64,000 nucleotides of DNA. Origin: Mycolicibacterium fluoranthenivorans. GTDB lineage: Bacteria > Actinomycetota > Actinomycetes > Mycobacteriales > Mycobacteriaceae. The translations under genes were made by a program, and so were the position numbers. The stretch lies in assembly GCF_011758805.1 (NCBI RefSeq), contig NZ_JAANOW010000002.1, positions 434,001-498,000 of the forward strand, written 5' to 3'. Below, piece by piece: positions 35,431 to 44,973 of this stretch. The notes below the pieces were generated by a model, which saw only the letters and a list, made by a program, of their open reading frames with translations, searched no databases and was not told the DNA's origin. Numbering within the stretch: position 1 is the stretch's first letter; each line of letters starts with the position of its first letter.

Positions 35431-35597
35431 GCGTGTAGTTCCTTCTTGAACGTCGGTTGGAATACGAAGTCTGATTGCCCGGGCCGAGCGAACCAAGCTG
35501 GGCAGCGGTTGTTCAGGTTACCAGCGCATGCCCCGATCTCCCAAAGCGAGACCGACTGGCCTGCCGAAACTGCACATCTGGTGCAGCATTGACAACC

Positions 35598-37274
35598 GTG
35601 ACCCTACGAACACTGCCCAACGAATCGGCGCGGACGTCGCGCACCTCCTCCGGCGCCGCGAAACGCCAGGTGGGGATCTTCGGTGGCTATAACGGCCGGG
35701 GTAGCTACTCCGAGGCGTTCGACGAGATGTTCGACGCGCAGGGCAACGTGCGCGGGCCGTACAAAGGCATCTTTGCCGAGCTGTCACCTTCGGACGCCTC
35801 CGAGCTGGAGGCGCGCACCGAAGCCCTCGGCCGAGCGTTCATCGATCAGGGCATCACGTTCTCGCTGTCGGGCCAGGAGCGGCCGTTCCCGCTGGATCTG
35901 GTACCGCGGGTGATCTCGGCTGCCGAGTGGTCGCGGTTGGAGAAGGGGATCACCCAGCGGGTGAAGGCCCTGGAGATGTACCTCGATGACATCTACGGCG
36001 ACCAGGAGATCCTGCGCGACGGGGTGATCCCGCGCCGGCTCATCACCTCGTGCGAGCACTTCCACCGCGAGGCGGTGGGTATCAACCCGCCCAACGGCGT
36101 GCGCATCCACGTCGCCGGCATCGACCTGGTCCGCGACGCCCAGGGCACCTTCCGAGTGCTGGAGGACAACCTCCGCTCCCCGTCCGGGGTGTCCTACGTC
36201 ATGGAGAACCGTCGGACCATGGCACGGGTGTTCCCGAACCTGTTCGCCACCCACCGGGTGCGGGCGGTCGGCGACTACGCCTCGCACCTGCTGCGGGCGC
36301 TGCGCAAGGCGGCGGCCTCCAACGAGGCCGACCCGACCGTCGTGGTGCTCACCCCCGGTGTGTACAACTCCGCGTACTTCGAGCATTCGCTGCTGGCCCG
36401 CCAGATGGGTGTCGAGCTGGTCGAGGGCCGCGACCTGTTCTGCCGTGACAACACCGTCTACATGCGCACCACCGAGGGTGAGCGGCAGGTCGATGTCATC
36501 TACCGCCGCATCGATGACGACTTTCTGGACCCCATGGTGTTCAAGCCGGACTCCATGCTCGGTGTCGCGGGCGTCCTGAATGCCGCGCGGGCCGGCAACG
36601 TCGTCATCTCCAGCGCGGTCGGCAACGGCGTCGGTGACGACAAACTTGTCTACACCTACGTGCCGACCATCATCGAGTACTACCTCGGCGAGAAGCCGTT
36701 GGTCGCCAACGTGGACACCTTCCGGTGCTGGCTCGACGACGAGCGCGAAGAGGTGCTCGACCGGGTGGACGAGTTGGTGATCAAACCCGTCGAGGGCTCC
36801 GGTGGGTACGGCATCGTGTTCGGCCCGGACGCCTCGGCCAAGGAACTCGCCACGATCTCCAAGAAGATCCGCGCCGATCCGCGTGGCTGGATCGCTCAGC
36901 CGGTCGTACAGCTGTCGACCGTCCCGACTCGCATCGGCGACAAACTGGTGCCCCGGCACGTCGACCTGCGACCCTTCGCGGTCAACGACGGTGACGACGT
37001 GTGGGTGCTGCCCGGCGGACTGACGCGGGTGGCGCTGCCGGAGGGTTCGCTGGTGGTGAACTCCAGCCAGGGCGGTGGTTCCAAGGACACCTGGGTGCTG
37101 GCCTCGCGCACCTCGGCCGCCGACCGCGAGCTGGCCGCCGAGGTGCTGGTGAAGGCGCCGCCGGCGAAGACGGCGCGGGCCGGCAAAACCGCCAAACCCG
37201 AGCGGACCGAGGAGTCGCCGACCACGCAGCAGCAGCAACAGGCTCAGCAACAGCAACAGGGGGTGAGCGAATAA
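35598..37274 (+). CDS. Circularly permuted ATP-grasp protein
   Basis: A 558-residue member of the circularly permuted type-2 ATP-grasp family (Rv2411c position). Motifs include SGVSYVMENRRTMARVFP near 190, the ATP-binding DELVIKPVEGSGGYGIVFG near 395 and HVDLRPFAVND near 455. It always pairs with an alpha-E domain protein and a transglutaminase-like protease, both encoded immediately downstream here; such trios are predicted to build and trim a peptide-like modification, but the product is unknown. GTG at 35598 is chosen; a longer frame exists. The tail is Gln-rich (two runs of five Gln) with no family counterpart I know. Confidence 0.88.
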   Translation: MTLRTLPNESARTSRTSSGAAKRQVGIFGGYNGRGSYSEAFDEMFDAQGNVRGPYKGIFAELSPSDASELEARTEALGRAFIDQGITFSLSGQERPFPLDLVPRVISAAEWSRLEKGITQRVKALEMYLDDIYGDQEILRDGVIPRRLITSCEHFHREAVGINPPNGVRIHVAGIDLVRDAQGTFRVLEDNLRSPSGVSYVMENRRTMARVFPNLFATHRVRAVGDYASHLLRALRKAAASNEADPTVVVLTPGVYNSAYFEHSLLARQMGVELVEGRDLFCRDNTVYMRTTEGERQVDVIYRRIDDDFLDPMVFKPDSMLGVAGVLNAARAGNVVISSAVGNGVGDDKLVYTYVPTIIEYYLGEKPLVANVDTFRCWLDDEREEVLDRVDELVIKPVEGSGGYGIVFGPDASAKELATISKKIRADPRGWIAQPVVQLSTVPTRIGDKLVPRHVDLRPFAVNDGDDVWVLPGGLTRVALPEGSLVVNSSQGGGSKDTWVLASRTSAADRELAAEVLVKAPPAKTARAGKTAKPERTEESPTTQQQQQAQQQQQGVSE

Positions 37275-38251
37275 TGTTGGCCCGCAACGCCGAGTCCCTG
37301 TACTGGATCGGCCGCTACGTCGAACGCGCCGACGACACCGCGCGGATTCTCGACGTCACGGTGCACCAGCTGCTGGAGGATTCCAGCGTGGACCCCGACC
37401 AGGAATCGCGAACCCTGTTGCGGGTGTTGGGAATCGAGTCCCCCAAGCACGCCCTGGATGTCTGGTCGTTGACCGATCTGGTGGCGTTCAGTCGCGACAC
37501 CCAGGGCGGCTGCTCGATCGTCGACTCCATCTCGGGGGCCCGGGAGAACGCCCGCGGGGCCCGCGAGGTCACCTCGACCGAGATGTGGGAATGCCTGAAC
37601 ACCACCTACAACGCACTGGCCGAACGCGAACGCGCCGCCAAACGCCTCGGCCCGCACGAGTTTCTCGCCTACGTCGAGGCGCGCGCCGCAATGTTCGCCG
37701 GGCTGGCCGACTCCACCCTGTCCCGCGATGACGGCTACCGGTTCCTGCTGCTGGGCCGGGCGATCGAACGCGTCGATATGACGGTGCGGCTGCTGCTGTC
37801 CCGAGTCGGCGACAGCGCGTCGTCACCGGCCTGGGTCACGGTGCTGCGGTCGGCGGGTGCCCACGACACGTACCTGCGCACCTACCGCGGCGTGCTCGAC
37901 GCCGGGCGGGTGGTCGAATTCATGCTGCTGGACCGGCTTTTCCCGCGGTCGGTGTTCTATTCGCTGCGGCTGGCCGAGCACAGCCTCGACGAGCTGCTCA
38001 ACCGTCCGCACAATCGGGTGGGTTCGACCATCGAGGCGCAACGGCTGCTCGGCCGGGCCCGCAGCGAGCTGGAATTCCTGCGACCCGGGGTGGTCCTGGA
38101 ATCGCTGGAGGAACACCTCGCCGGCCTGCAGAAGACCTGCGTCGAGGTGGGGGAGGCGTTGGCCTTGCAGTTCTTCCACTCGGCACCATGGGTGGCGTGG
38201 ACCGATGCGGGGCGTAACGGTGCGATGGCGATCGAAGAGGGAGAAATCTGA
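37274..38251 (+). CDS. Alpha-E domain protein
   Basis: A 325-residue all-helical alpha-E protein (Rv2410c position). It begins MLARNAESLYWIGRYVERAD, the family hallmark, and has repeated Glu/Arg-containing helices such as FLLLGRAIERVDMTVRLLL near 160 and SLRLAEHSLDELLNRP near 232. The biochemical role is unknown; it is predicted to be a non-peptidic or structural partner of the ATP-grasp ligase. The start shares a base with the upstream stop (TAATG) and its own stop overlaps the next start (TGATG), so the three genes are translationally coupled. Confidence 0.9.
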   Translation: MLARNAESLYWIGRYVERADDTARILDVTVHQLLEDSSVDPDQESRTLLRVLGIESPKHALDVWSLTDLVAFSRDTQGGCSIVDSISGARENARGAREVTSTEMWECLNTTYNALAERERAAKRLGPHEFLAYVEARAAMFAGLADSTLSRDDGYRFLLLGRAIERVDMTVRLLLSRVGDSASSPAWVTVLRSAGAHDTYLRTYRGVLDAGRVVEFMLLDRLFPRSVFYSLRLAEHSLDELLNRPHNRVGSTIEAQRLLGRARSELEFLRPGVVLESLEEHLAGLQKTCVEVGEALALQFFHSAPWVAWTDAGRNGAMAIEEGEI

Positions 38252-39090
38252 TGTGGCGTATGCGGGTGGTCCATGCGACGGGCTACGCCTACAAGTCGCC
38301 GGTCACCGCCTCGTTCAACGAGGCCCGGTTGACGCCACGATCGGATTCCCGTCAGAACGTCATCCTCAACCGGGTCGAGACCACCCCGGCCACGCGGTCC
38401 TACCGGTATGTGGACTACTGGGGCACCGCGGTCACGTCATTCGACCTGCACGCCCCGCACACCGAGCTCGAGGTCGTCTCGTCCTCGGTGGTCGAGACCG
38501 AGCCCGACCAGCTGCCCGAGGAGAAGGTCACCTGGGAGGAACTGCGGTCCGAGGCGGTGATCGACCGGTTCGACGAGGTGCTCAGCCCCACCAGGTACAC
38601 GCCGGCCAGCAAGCGGGTCCAACGAGTGGGACAGCGCATCGCCAAGGAGTACGAACCGCAGGACGCGGTGATCGCGGCGGCGAACTGGGCGCACAGCGAA
38701 CTGGAATACGTTCCGGGCACCACCGGGGTGCACTCCTCCGGGCTGGATGCACTGCGCGAAGGCAAAGGGGTGTGCCAGGACTTCGCCCACTTGACCTTGA
38801 TCTTGTTGCGCAGCATGGGAATTCCCTCGCGCTACGTCTCGGGCTACCTACATCCCAAGCGCAAGGCCGCCATCGGGGACACCATCGACGGGCAGAGCCA
38901 CGCGTGGATCCAGGCGTGGACCGGCGGCTGGTGGAACTACGACCCGACCAATGACAACGAGATCAACGAGCAGTACGTCACGGTCGGTGTGGGCCGGGAC
39001 TATGCGGACGTGACGCCACTGAAGGGCATCTATTCCGGTGAGGGCTCGACCGACCTCGACGTCGTCGTGGAGATCACCCGGCTGGCGTAG
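38251..39090 (+). CDS. Transglutaminase-like cysteine protease family protein
   Basis: A 279-residue protein with an N-terminal bacterial transglutaminase-like domain (RVVHATGYAYKSPVTASFNEARLTP) and a C-terminal papain-like core. The catalytic triad is visible: Cys in GKGVCQDFAHL near 173, His in GQSHAWIQAW near 215 and Asp in WWNYDPTND near 231. It corresponds to Rv2409c. It probably cleaves or exchanges amide bonds on the product of the ATP-grasp partner; no secretion signal is present, so it acts in the cytoplasm. Confidence 0.9.
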   Translation: MWRMRVVHATGYAYKSPVTASFNEARLTPRSDSRQNVILNRVETTPATRSYRYVDYWGTAVTSFDLHAPHTELEVVSSSVVETEPDQLPEEKVTWEELRSEAVIDRFDEVLSPTRYTPASKRVQRVGQRIAKEYEPQDAVIAAANWAHSELEYVPGTTGVHSSGLDALREGKGVCQDFAHLTLILLRSMGIPSRYVSGYLHPKRKAAIGDTIDGQSHAWIQAWTGGWWNYDPTNDNEINEQYVTVGVGRDYADVTPLKGIYSGEGSTDLDVVVEITRLA

Positions 39091-39120
39091 CCGAGTCGCC
39101 GGGGCGGGGTTAGCTCTAGG

Positions 39121-39975
39121 TTAGCTTTCTGCGCACACGCCCGGATGTACCTGCACCCGGTGCAGGTCGTCGCCCAGCTCGATCTGGCGGCTGAAGTGGG
39201 CTGCAGCCCTTGCCCTCCAGTCGTCTTCCTGTCCGCGGACGAGGGCAGGCACGTAGTGGGTGAGGATCAGGATGCCGACGTCCGCGCGGGCCGCGGTGTC
39301 GGCGGCCTGTTCGACCGAGGAGTGGTAGTCGCAGATATCGCGGATGCGCTGCATCGGCATCTGCTCCACCAGGTCCTTGCGGATCACGGTGTGCACCAGC
39401 GCCCCGGCCCCGTGCGCCAGCGCATCCAGTCCGGCGCACGGCACGGTGTCCCCGGCCAGTACCACCGACGCGCCGTCGTGCTCGATCCTGAACCCGATGG
39501 TCGGGGTCACCGGTCGGTGGTCGGTCGGCCCCACCAGCATTCGCACCCCGTCCTGCTCCCAGGCCACGCCGTCGGTGTGCTCGTGCACCTGCACACCGGG
39601 TGGGCCGGTGATATCGGCATGGTGGGCGATCCGGTACCCGATGTCATCCCCGAACGCGGCCAGCGTGGCCTGCACCACCGCGGCGGTGCCGGGTGGTCCG
39701 ATGATCTGCAGCGGTGCGGGATCCGGAGCGAAGGTGCTGATCCACCGCGTGATGATGACGTCGCCCAGATCGGCGATGTGATCGCTGTGTAGGTGGGTGA
39801 GCAGCAGGGCGCTGAGTGCACCGGCGCCCGACCCCGCTGCGGCCAAGCGTTGCAGGACGCCGCGCCCGCAGTCCACCAGGAACGTCTGGGAGCCGGCCCG
39901 TACCAGTGTCGACGGCCCGGCGCGGTCGGCGTCGGGAATCGGGCTGCCGGTTCCGAGCAGGGTGACCTCGATCAT
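39121..39975 (-). CDS. RNase Z-like metallo-beta-lactamase-fold hydrolase
   Basis: A 284-residue MBL-fold protein. The Zn motif HLHSDH (His61, His63, Asp65, His66) is followed by [10 protein letters not shown]; later ligands are in GDTVPC near 175 and THYVP near 243. Sequence and position match Rv2407, annotated ribonuclease Z-like, which would trim tRNA 3' ends; an arylsulfatase/phosphodiesterase activity is an alternative for this subgroup. ATG at 39975 gives [12 protein letters not shown]; a GTG nine bases upstream (39984) is also possible. Convergent with the transglutaminase gene. Confidence 0.83.
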   Translation of the reverse strand: MIEVTLLGTGSPIPDADRAGPSTLVRAGSQTFLVDCGRGVLQRLAAAGSGAGALSALLLTHLHSDHIADLGDVIITRWISTFAPDPAPLQIIGPPGTAAVVQATLAAFGDDIGYRIAHHADITGPPGVQVHEHTDGVAWEQDGVRMLVGPTDHRPVTPTIGFRIEHDGASVVLAGDTVPCAGLDALAHGAGALVHTVIRKDLVEQMPMQRIRDICDYHSSVEQAADTAARADVGILILTHYVPALVRGQEDDWRARAAAHFSRQIELGDDLHRVQVHPGVCAES

Positions 39976-40098
39976 GGAGAACACCTAACCCCATATCGGC
40001 CGGTAGGGGAACCCGAATGGCGAGATAGGACGCCGGGCCCACAGTTTCAATAAGGTATCGAATAATTCAGGACACAGATGGCGCTGAAGTGGCTGTTC

Positions 40099-40134
40099 AT
40101 GACTGCCTGGGCGGGGAATATTTCCATGAGTCAT
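40099..40134. repeat. Inverted repeats in the leader of the NCS1 permease operon
   Basis: ATGACT at 40099-40104 and AGTCAT at 40129-40134 form an outer pair, and GGAA-TAT-TTCC at 40115-40125 an inner one. They lie about 100 bases before the permease ATG in a 257-base intergenic region. They could be operator or RNA structure; I cannot match them to a known riboswitch. Confidence 0.35.
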
Positions 40135-40232
40135 TTACTGCTCGGAAACAGTGCGGCAACAGAGCCTGCCTACCTTGAAGTGGTCACGACGTCTGTGGCG
40201 GCCCAACTGCCTTCCGAGTCACAGGAATTCAC

Positions 40233-41633
40233 ATGGCAACTTTCATCGAACAACGGACGATCGGCGCAATACCGGAGGACGAGCGGCACGGGCGTGCCTG
40301 GCATCTGCTCCCGCTGTGGTTCTCCCTGAACGCGACTGTCATGGCTGCCACCACCGGCGCCATCGGCATCTCCGTCGGCGCCGGTCTGGTGCCGACCCTG
40401 ATCGCGATCGTCGTCGGCAATCTCATCGGTTCGGTCTTCATGGCCTACCACTCGGCGCAAGGCCCGCAGCTCGGTCTGCCCCAAATGATCCAGAGCCGAG
40501 CGCAATTCGGATTCTTCGGAGCGATACTGCCCAACCTGCTGGCCATCATCATGTATGTCGGCTACTTCTCCGGAGCCGGCGTGATCGGCGGCCAGGCGAT
40601 CGCGAGCATCTTCGGCATTCCGACCGCCACCGGCATCATCATCTGCAACGCGATCACCTGGTTCATCGCCTTTGCGGGGTACCGCGTCATCCACGCCTTC
40701 GACCGCGCCATGGCCGCCGTGTCGGTCATCGTTCTGGTGTTGCTCTTCGTCGCCGCCATCGCGCACTTCGGCTCGGCGCCGCCGGCCGAGAGTCACCCGA
40801 GTTTCGCCAACTTCTTCCTCATCCTGTCGATCGCCGCGAGCTGGCAGATCACCTTCGCGCCCTATGTCTCGGACTATTCGCGGTATCTGCCCACCAGTCA
40901 GGGCGGGGCAAAAACGTTCTGGTACACCCTGATCGGCAGCTGCGCCGGGGCCATCACCTTCATGGCGCTGGGCGCCATCGTCGGTGTGTACGCGCTGGAC
41001 AGCCTCAGCGGTGACGCCATCGTCTACCTGTCGAGCCTGTCACCGGTGGCGGCACCTGTCATCGCGATCATCCTGGTATTGGGCATGATCGGGGCGAACT
41101 GCGACAACCTGTACGGCCCGTATATGGCCGGGCTGTCCACGGTCACCCAAGCCGGTGGCCCGCCGCACGTGTCCCGACTGGTGCGTGCCGCCGTCACAGG
41201 TGGATTCGCTTTGCTGGGCACCGCCGTCGGCATCTTCCTGTCCGGCGACTTCCTCACCAATCTGCAGAACCTCATCATGTTGCTGCTCTACATGCTGGTG
41301 CCGTGGACGGCCATCAACCTGGTCGACTTCTACCTCATCCACCGAGGCCGGTACGACGTGGCGGAGATCGTCTCCATGCGTGGTCGCTACGGCCTGGTGA
41401 ACTGGAAAGCCATTGTCACCTATGCCGTGGCCGTCATCGCCCAGATCCCCTTCATGAGCTGTGCCCTGTTCGTCGGGCCCGCCGCCAGCGCACTCGGCGG
41501 CGTCGACATCGCGTGGATCGTCGGGCTGGTCGTCGCCGGTGGTCTGCACTACGCCCTGAACAGGTCCGCGGCTGCGCAAGACGCCGACCTCCCCGTCGCC
41601 CCGATCACCGCGGCCGCCGCGGTGACCGCCTGA
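40233..41633 (+). CDS. NCS1-family permease (purine/cytosine/hydantoin transporter-like)
   Basis: A 466-residue, roughly twelve-helix membrane transporter. Helix 1 begins WHLLPLWFSLNATVMAATTGAIG, the NCS1 pattern; SYVSDYSRYLP-like APYVSDYSRYLP near 210 and NCDNLYGPYMAGLST near 288 are family markers, and WTAINLVDFYLIHRGRYDV near 355 is the conserved cytoplasmic loop. NCS1 proteins import nucleobases, hydantoins, allantoin, thiamine and related N-heterocycles with H+ or Na+. First gene of an operon with a Rieske oxygenase, so the imported compound is presumably the oxygenase substrate. Confidence 0.9.
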   Translation: MATFIEQRTIGAIPEDERHGRAWHLLPLWFSLNATVMAATTGAIGISVGAGLVPTLIAIVVGNLIGSVFMAYHSAQGPQLGLPQMIQSRAQFGFFGAILPNLLAIIMYVGYFSGAGVIGGQAIASIFGIPTATGIIICNAITWFIAFAGYRVIHAFDRAMAAVSVIVLVLLFVAAIAHFGSAPPAESHPSFANFFLILSIAASWQITFAPYVSDYSRYLPTSQGGAKTFWYTLIGSCAGAITFMALGAIVGVYALDSLSGDAIVYLSSLSPVAAPVIAIILVLGMIGANCDNLYGPYMAGLSTVTQAGGPPHVSRLVRAAVTGGFALLGTAVGIFLSGDFLTNLQNLIMLLLYMLVPWTAINLVDFYLIHRGRYDVAEIVSMRGRYGLVNWKAIVTYAVAVIAQIPFMSCALFVGPAASALGGVDIAWIVGLVVAGGLHYALNRSAAAQDADLPVAPITAAAAVTA

Positions 41634-41652
41634 TCTCGCAAAGGAGTCACCC

Positions 41653-42816
41653 ATGGCATTCGACTACTCCCGGCTCACCGCCACCTGTGCGGTGGACTCA
41701 CCGGAGAACGCCATCACCCTGCCCCCGGAGGCCTACGGCAGCGACGAACTGTATGCCGCCGAGGTGGATCGGATCTTCAAACGTGGCTGGATACCGTTGT
41801 GCCGCATCGAACAACTACCGTCACCGGGCAGCTACTACAGCATCGACATCCTCGGCACCCCGCTGGTGGTGACCCGCGACCGCAAGGACGACATCCGGGT
41901 GATGTCGCGCAACTGCACCCATCGTTGGATGGAGGTGTGCAGCGGTGCCGGTGAGGCCGGCGTGCTCCAATGCCCCTACCACCTGTGGTCCTTCGGCCTG
42001 GATGGTCACCTGGCGGGCGCCCCCGAGATGAAGCAGTCCGCAGGATTCGACCGAAAAGACTGGGGCCTCAAACAGTTCCGGCACGAGGTCTGGAAAGGTT
42101 TCGTCTTCGTCAACTTCGACGGACAGGCGGCACCCGTCGCCGAACAGCTCGCCGGACTCGCCCCGATGGTCGATCCGTACGACTTCGAGAACTACCAGAT
42201 CGTCGAACACACCGACTGGGGGGTCTGCGACTGGGACTGGAAGATCATGGTGGACAACTTCATGGAGTGCTACCACCATATGGGCCCGCATCGCGGCACC
42301 CTGGAGGACGAGTTCCCCGCCAAACTCAGCGGAGCAGGTGAGGGCGGCCCCTACTTCACCACCATGTGGTCCCGCCAAGCGGACGGTTACCCGGCCGAAG
42401 AGCCCTTCCTGGCGCCCGGCGCCGACACCCTGACCCCCGAGCACAGTCACAAGCTGCTGATCTTCATCGCCTATCCGCTGCTGCAGATCTCGCTGGGCCC
42501 GGGTTTCATGTACTGGCTCAAGACCTTGCCCGTCGGCGCAGGAAAGGTCGAGATCCACCTCGACATCGCGATGTCGCCCGCCGCGCTGGCGGCGCCCGAC
42601 CTCGACGCCCGGCGCAGCCAGCTCGTGAAGTCCATCTGCGATATCCACCGCGAAGACCTCGACGTCTGCGCCGCGGTGCAGAAGTCGGTCCGGGCCGGCG
42701 TGACCTCCACCGGGCGGCTGTCACACCTGGAACAACCGCTGTGGGAGTTCTACCGCTACCTCGGACGTGAACTCGGAATCGTCTCCCACACTGCCGACCT
42801 CGCCTCCGCCGGCTGA
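41653..42816 (+). CDS. Rieske non-heme iron oxygenase, large subunit
   Basis: A 387-residue oxygenase alpha subunit. The Rieske 2Fe-2S ligands are Cys88-His90 (NCTHRW) and Cys107-His110 (CPYHLW); the mononuclear iron site lies in DNFMECYHHMGPH near 201-213. The sequence resembles the choline/carnitine/glycine-betaine monooxygenase group, which oxidises N-methyl or C-H next to nitrogen. No reductase or ferredoxin gene is adjacent, so electrons must come from elsewhere in the genome. AAAGGAG lies before the ATG, 19 bases after the permease. Confidence 0.9.
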   Translation: MAFDYSRLTATCAVDSPENAITLPPEAYGSDELYAAEVDRIFKRGWIPLCRIEQLPSPGSYYSIDILGTPLVVTRDRKDDIRVMSRNCTHRWMEVCSGAGEAGVLQCPYHLWSFGLDGHLAGAPEMKQSAGFDRKDWGLKQFRHEVWKGFVFVNFDGQAAPVAEQLAGLAPMVDPYDFENYQIVEHTDWGVCDWDWKIMVDNFMECYHHMGPHRGTLEDEFPAKLSGAGEGGPYFTTMWSRQADGYPAEEPFLAPGADTLTPEHSHKLLIFIAYPLLQISLGPGFMYWLKTLPVGAGKVEIHLDIAMSPAALAAPDLDARRSQLVKSICDIHREDLDVCAAVQKSVRAGVTSTGRLSHLEQPLWEFYRYLGRELGIVSHTADLASAG

Positions 42817-42827
42817 AAGGACAAGAT

Positions 42828-44201
42828 ATGACCAGCACCCTGAACGGACACGTACAACGCACTGCCGCAACGGAGGTCGCCGAGCGACTCGGTGCCGCCG
42901 GGGTCAAGTACGCCGCCATCAGCTTCGTCGACATGCACGGCAAACCGAAAGCCAAGATGGTGCCGCTCAACCACCTCGGGCAGGCCGCGCGCGGGTCGGA
43001 GATGTTCACCGGGGCGGCGCTGGACGGCGTCCCACAGGACGTCAACGATGACGAGGTGGCGCCACATCCGGACCTGGGCGGGGCGATCATCGCACCCTTC
43101 AACACGGAGGTGGCGTGGTTCCCCGGCGACCTCTGGATCGGTGACGTCCCCTTCGAGGCCTGCAGCAGACAGATCCTCAAGCGCGTCACCGCGGACGCGG
43201 CGACACTGGGCTACACGTTCAACCTCGGCATCGAGACCGAGTTCTTCCTGCTCACCGACGACCGGGTCGGGACGCCGGCGCCGGCCAGCCTCGACGACAC
43301 GCTCGACAAGCCCTGCTACGACCTTCGGGGTCTGTTGCACAACTATCCGGTCGTCGACGAGATCGTCACGGCGATGAACGATCTCGGCTGGGACGTCTAC
43401 TCGTTCGACCACGAGGACGGCAACGGCCAGTTCGAGACCGACTTCACCTACACCGATGCGGTGACCATGTCCGACCGGCTGGTGTTCTTCCGGATGATGG
43501 TCGGTGAGATCGCCCGCAAGCACGGCCTGTTCGCGTCCTGGATGCCCAAACCGTTCGCCGATCGCACCGGCAGTGGTGCGCACTACAACATGTCGCTGGC
43601 CGATGTCGACGGGGTGAACCTGTTCGAAGAGGCCGACGACCCGCGCGGCTGTGGACTGTCGACGCTCGGTTACCAGTTCACCGCCGGGGTGCTGCGTCAC
43701 GCGTCGGCGATCTGCGCGGTGATCGCCCCGACCGTCAACAGCTACAAGCGACTGGTCAAGCAGGGCAGCATGTCCGGGCTCACGTGGGCGCCGATCTTCG
43801 CCTGCTACGGCGACAACAACCGGACCAACATGATGCGTATCCCGAAGGGTGGGGGACGGGTGGAGTGCCGGGCGGCCGACAGCGCCAACAACCCGTATCT
43901 CGGTGCGGCTCTGATGCTGGCGGCGGGACTGGAGGGTATCCGCGAGGGCCTGGATCCCGGCGAGCCCAACCGCGACAACCTCTACAACGTCTCCGAACTG
44001 GACCTGGCCGCCCGCGGAATCGGCTGGCTGCCGAGGTCCCTCGGTGAAGCCATCGATGCGCTCGAAGCGGATCCGCTGGTGCGCAAGGTCTTCGGCGAGG
44101 CGATGTTCGAGTCGTTCGTGGCCGAGAAGCGTGCGGAATGGGATTCCTTCACCGCCCATGTCTCGTCCTGGGAGACCGAGCGCTACCTGCGGTTCTGGTG
44201 A
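42828..44201 (+). CDS. Glutamine synthetase-family ligase (GlnT/type III-like, possible gamma-glutamylamide synthetase)
   Basis: A 457-residue GS-fold ligase of the GlnT type: VKYAAISFVDMHGKPKAKMVP at the N-terminus, GIETEFFLL near residue 132 (metal Glu), SGAHYNMSL near 252 (catalytic His/Asn) and NRTNMMRIP near 331. It is not the housekeeping GlnA, which is longer at the C-terminus with an adenylylation loop. GlnT relatives include gamma-glutamylmethylamide synthetase, so it may glutamylate a small amine released by the Rieske enzyme. AAAGGAC precedes the ATG; stop overlaps the next gene (GTGA). Confidence 0.83.
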   Translation: MTSTLNGHVQRTAATEVAERLGAAGVKYAAISFVDMHGKPKAKMVPLNHLGQAARGSEMFTGAALDGVPQDVNDDEVAPHPDLGGAIIAPFNTEVAWFPGDLWIGDVPFEACSRQILKRVTADAATLGYTFNLGIETEFFLLTDDRVGTPAPASLDDTLDKPCYDLRGLLHNYPVVDEIVTAMNDLGWDVYSFDHEDGNGQFETDFTYTDAVTMSDRLVFFRMMVGEIARKHGLFASWMPKPFADRTGSGAHYNMSLADVDGVNLFEEADDPRGCGLSTLGYQFTAGVLRHASAICAVIAPTVNSYKRLVKQGSMSGLTWAPIFACYGDNNRTNMMRIPKGGGRVECRAADSANNPYLGAALMLAAGLEGIREGLDPGEPNRDNLYNVSELDLAARGIGWLPRSLGEAIDALEADPLVRKVFGEAMFESFVAEKRAEWDSFTAHVSSWETERYLRFW

Positions 44202-44950
44202 CCATGCGCTGGGAGGAACTGTCCTCGACGCAACTGGCGGCGGCTGTGGCGGCCGACCCGGCCCTGGTGGCGCTCGTCCCGGTCGGCGCCACCGAACAGC
44301 ACGGGCCGCACCTGCCGGTCGGTACCGACACCGTCATCGCCACCGCGGTCGCCGAGGCGGCCGCCGGTGGTGACGGCGCGCCGGCGGTGGTGCTGCCTGC
44401 GATCGCCTACGGTGCCAGTCAGTTTCACGGTACGGAGCTGCCGGGCACGGTGGCGTTCTCCGGCGAGGACACCGCCGCCCGGGCCTACCAGGTGGCACGG
44501 GCCTGCCTGGACTCCGGGGTGCGGCGCATCTTGTTCGTCAACGGGCATGTCGGCAACGCGGCTCCACTGTGGCTGGCCTGCGACCGCTTCCGCCGTGAGC
44601 ATCCCGCGGGGCGGATCGGTGTCGTGCAGTGGTGGGATCTGACCCCCGAGATCGCCGCCCGGGCCACCGCTGACGCGGTCGACTGGCACGCCAATGCCGC
44701 GGAGACGTCGATCATGCTGGCCTTGCGACCCGAACTCGTGCACACCGACCGTTTCGCGGAGGCCGACGACCCCGACCGGACGGCCGGGCTGGTCTTCCGG
44801 TACTCGGTGGCGCAGGTATCGCTCAACGGGGTGACCGGATATCCGTCACGCGCCTCCAAGGAACTCGGGCTCGCGCTGTGGCGCGATATCGTCACCGCGG
44901 CCCGCGGTGTCGTCGCGGCCGCCCGGGACGAGCAACCGCCGCTGGCGTAG
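44198..44950 (+). CDS. Creatininase-family amidohydrolase
   Basis: A 250-residue creatininase-family protein: VPVGATEQHGPHLPVGTD near residue 33 gives the Glu/His metal ligands, YGASQFHGTELPGT near 76, VNGHVGN near 120 and HANAAETS near 170 the remaining metal and substrate residues. Members open cyclic amides (creatinine) or cleave small amides and formamides. It could hydrolyse a gamma-glutamylamide or ring amide formed in this pathway. GTG at 44198 overlaps the ligase stop; an ATG at 44204 is equally possible. Confidence 0.82.
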   Translation: MTMRWEELSSTQLAAAVAADPALVALVPVGATEQHGPHLPVGTDTVIATAVAEAAAGGDGAPAVVLPAIAYGASQFHGTELPGTVAFSGEDTAARAYQVARACLDSGVRRILFVNGHVGNAAPLWLACDRFRREHPAGRIGVVQWWDLTPEIAARATADAVDWHANAAETSIMLALRPELVHTDRFAEADDPDRTAGLVFRYSVAQVSLNGVTGYPSRASKELGLALWRDIVTAARGVVAAARDEQPPLA

Positions 44951-44960
44951 CGATCCGTTC

Positions 44961-44966
44961 TAGAAT
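44961..44966 (+). promoter_or_regulatory. Candidate -10 box for the second TetR gene
   Basis: TAGAAT ends seven bases before the GTG at 44974, a leaderless arrangement. It is embedded in TTCTAGAA, a short palindrome (44959-44965 region) that could be a half-operator. Confidence 0.45.
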
Positions 44967-44973
44967 GCGCCTC

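Noticed and set aside
40079..40232. Guanidine or purine riboswitch before the NCS1 operon
   Set aside because: Inverted repeats are present but I could not match the conserved core of any known riboswitch class.
40078..40329. 83-codon frame overlapping the NCS1 permease start
   Set aside because: Runs into the permease gene in another frame; sequence has no family character.
44957..44966. GTTCTAGAAT near the second TetR gene as another TAGAAC operator
   Set aside because: Half-sites lack the 14-base spacing of the two real copies; it is better read as a -10 box within a short palindrome.
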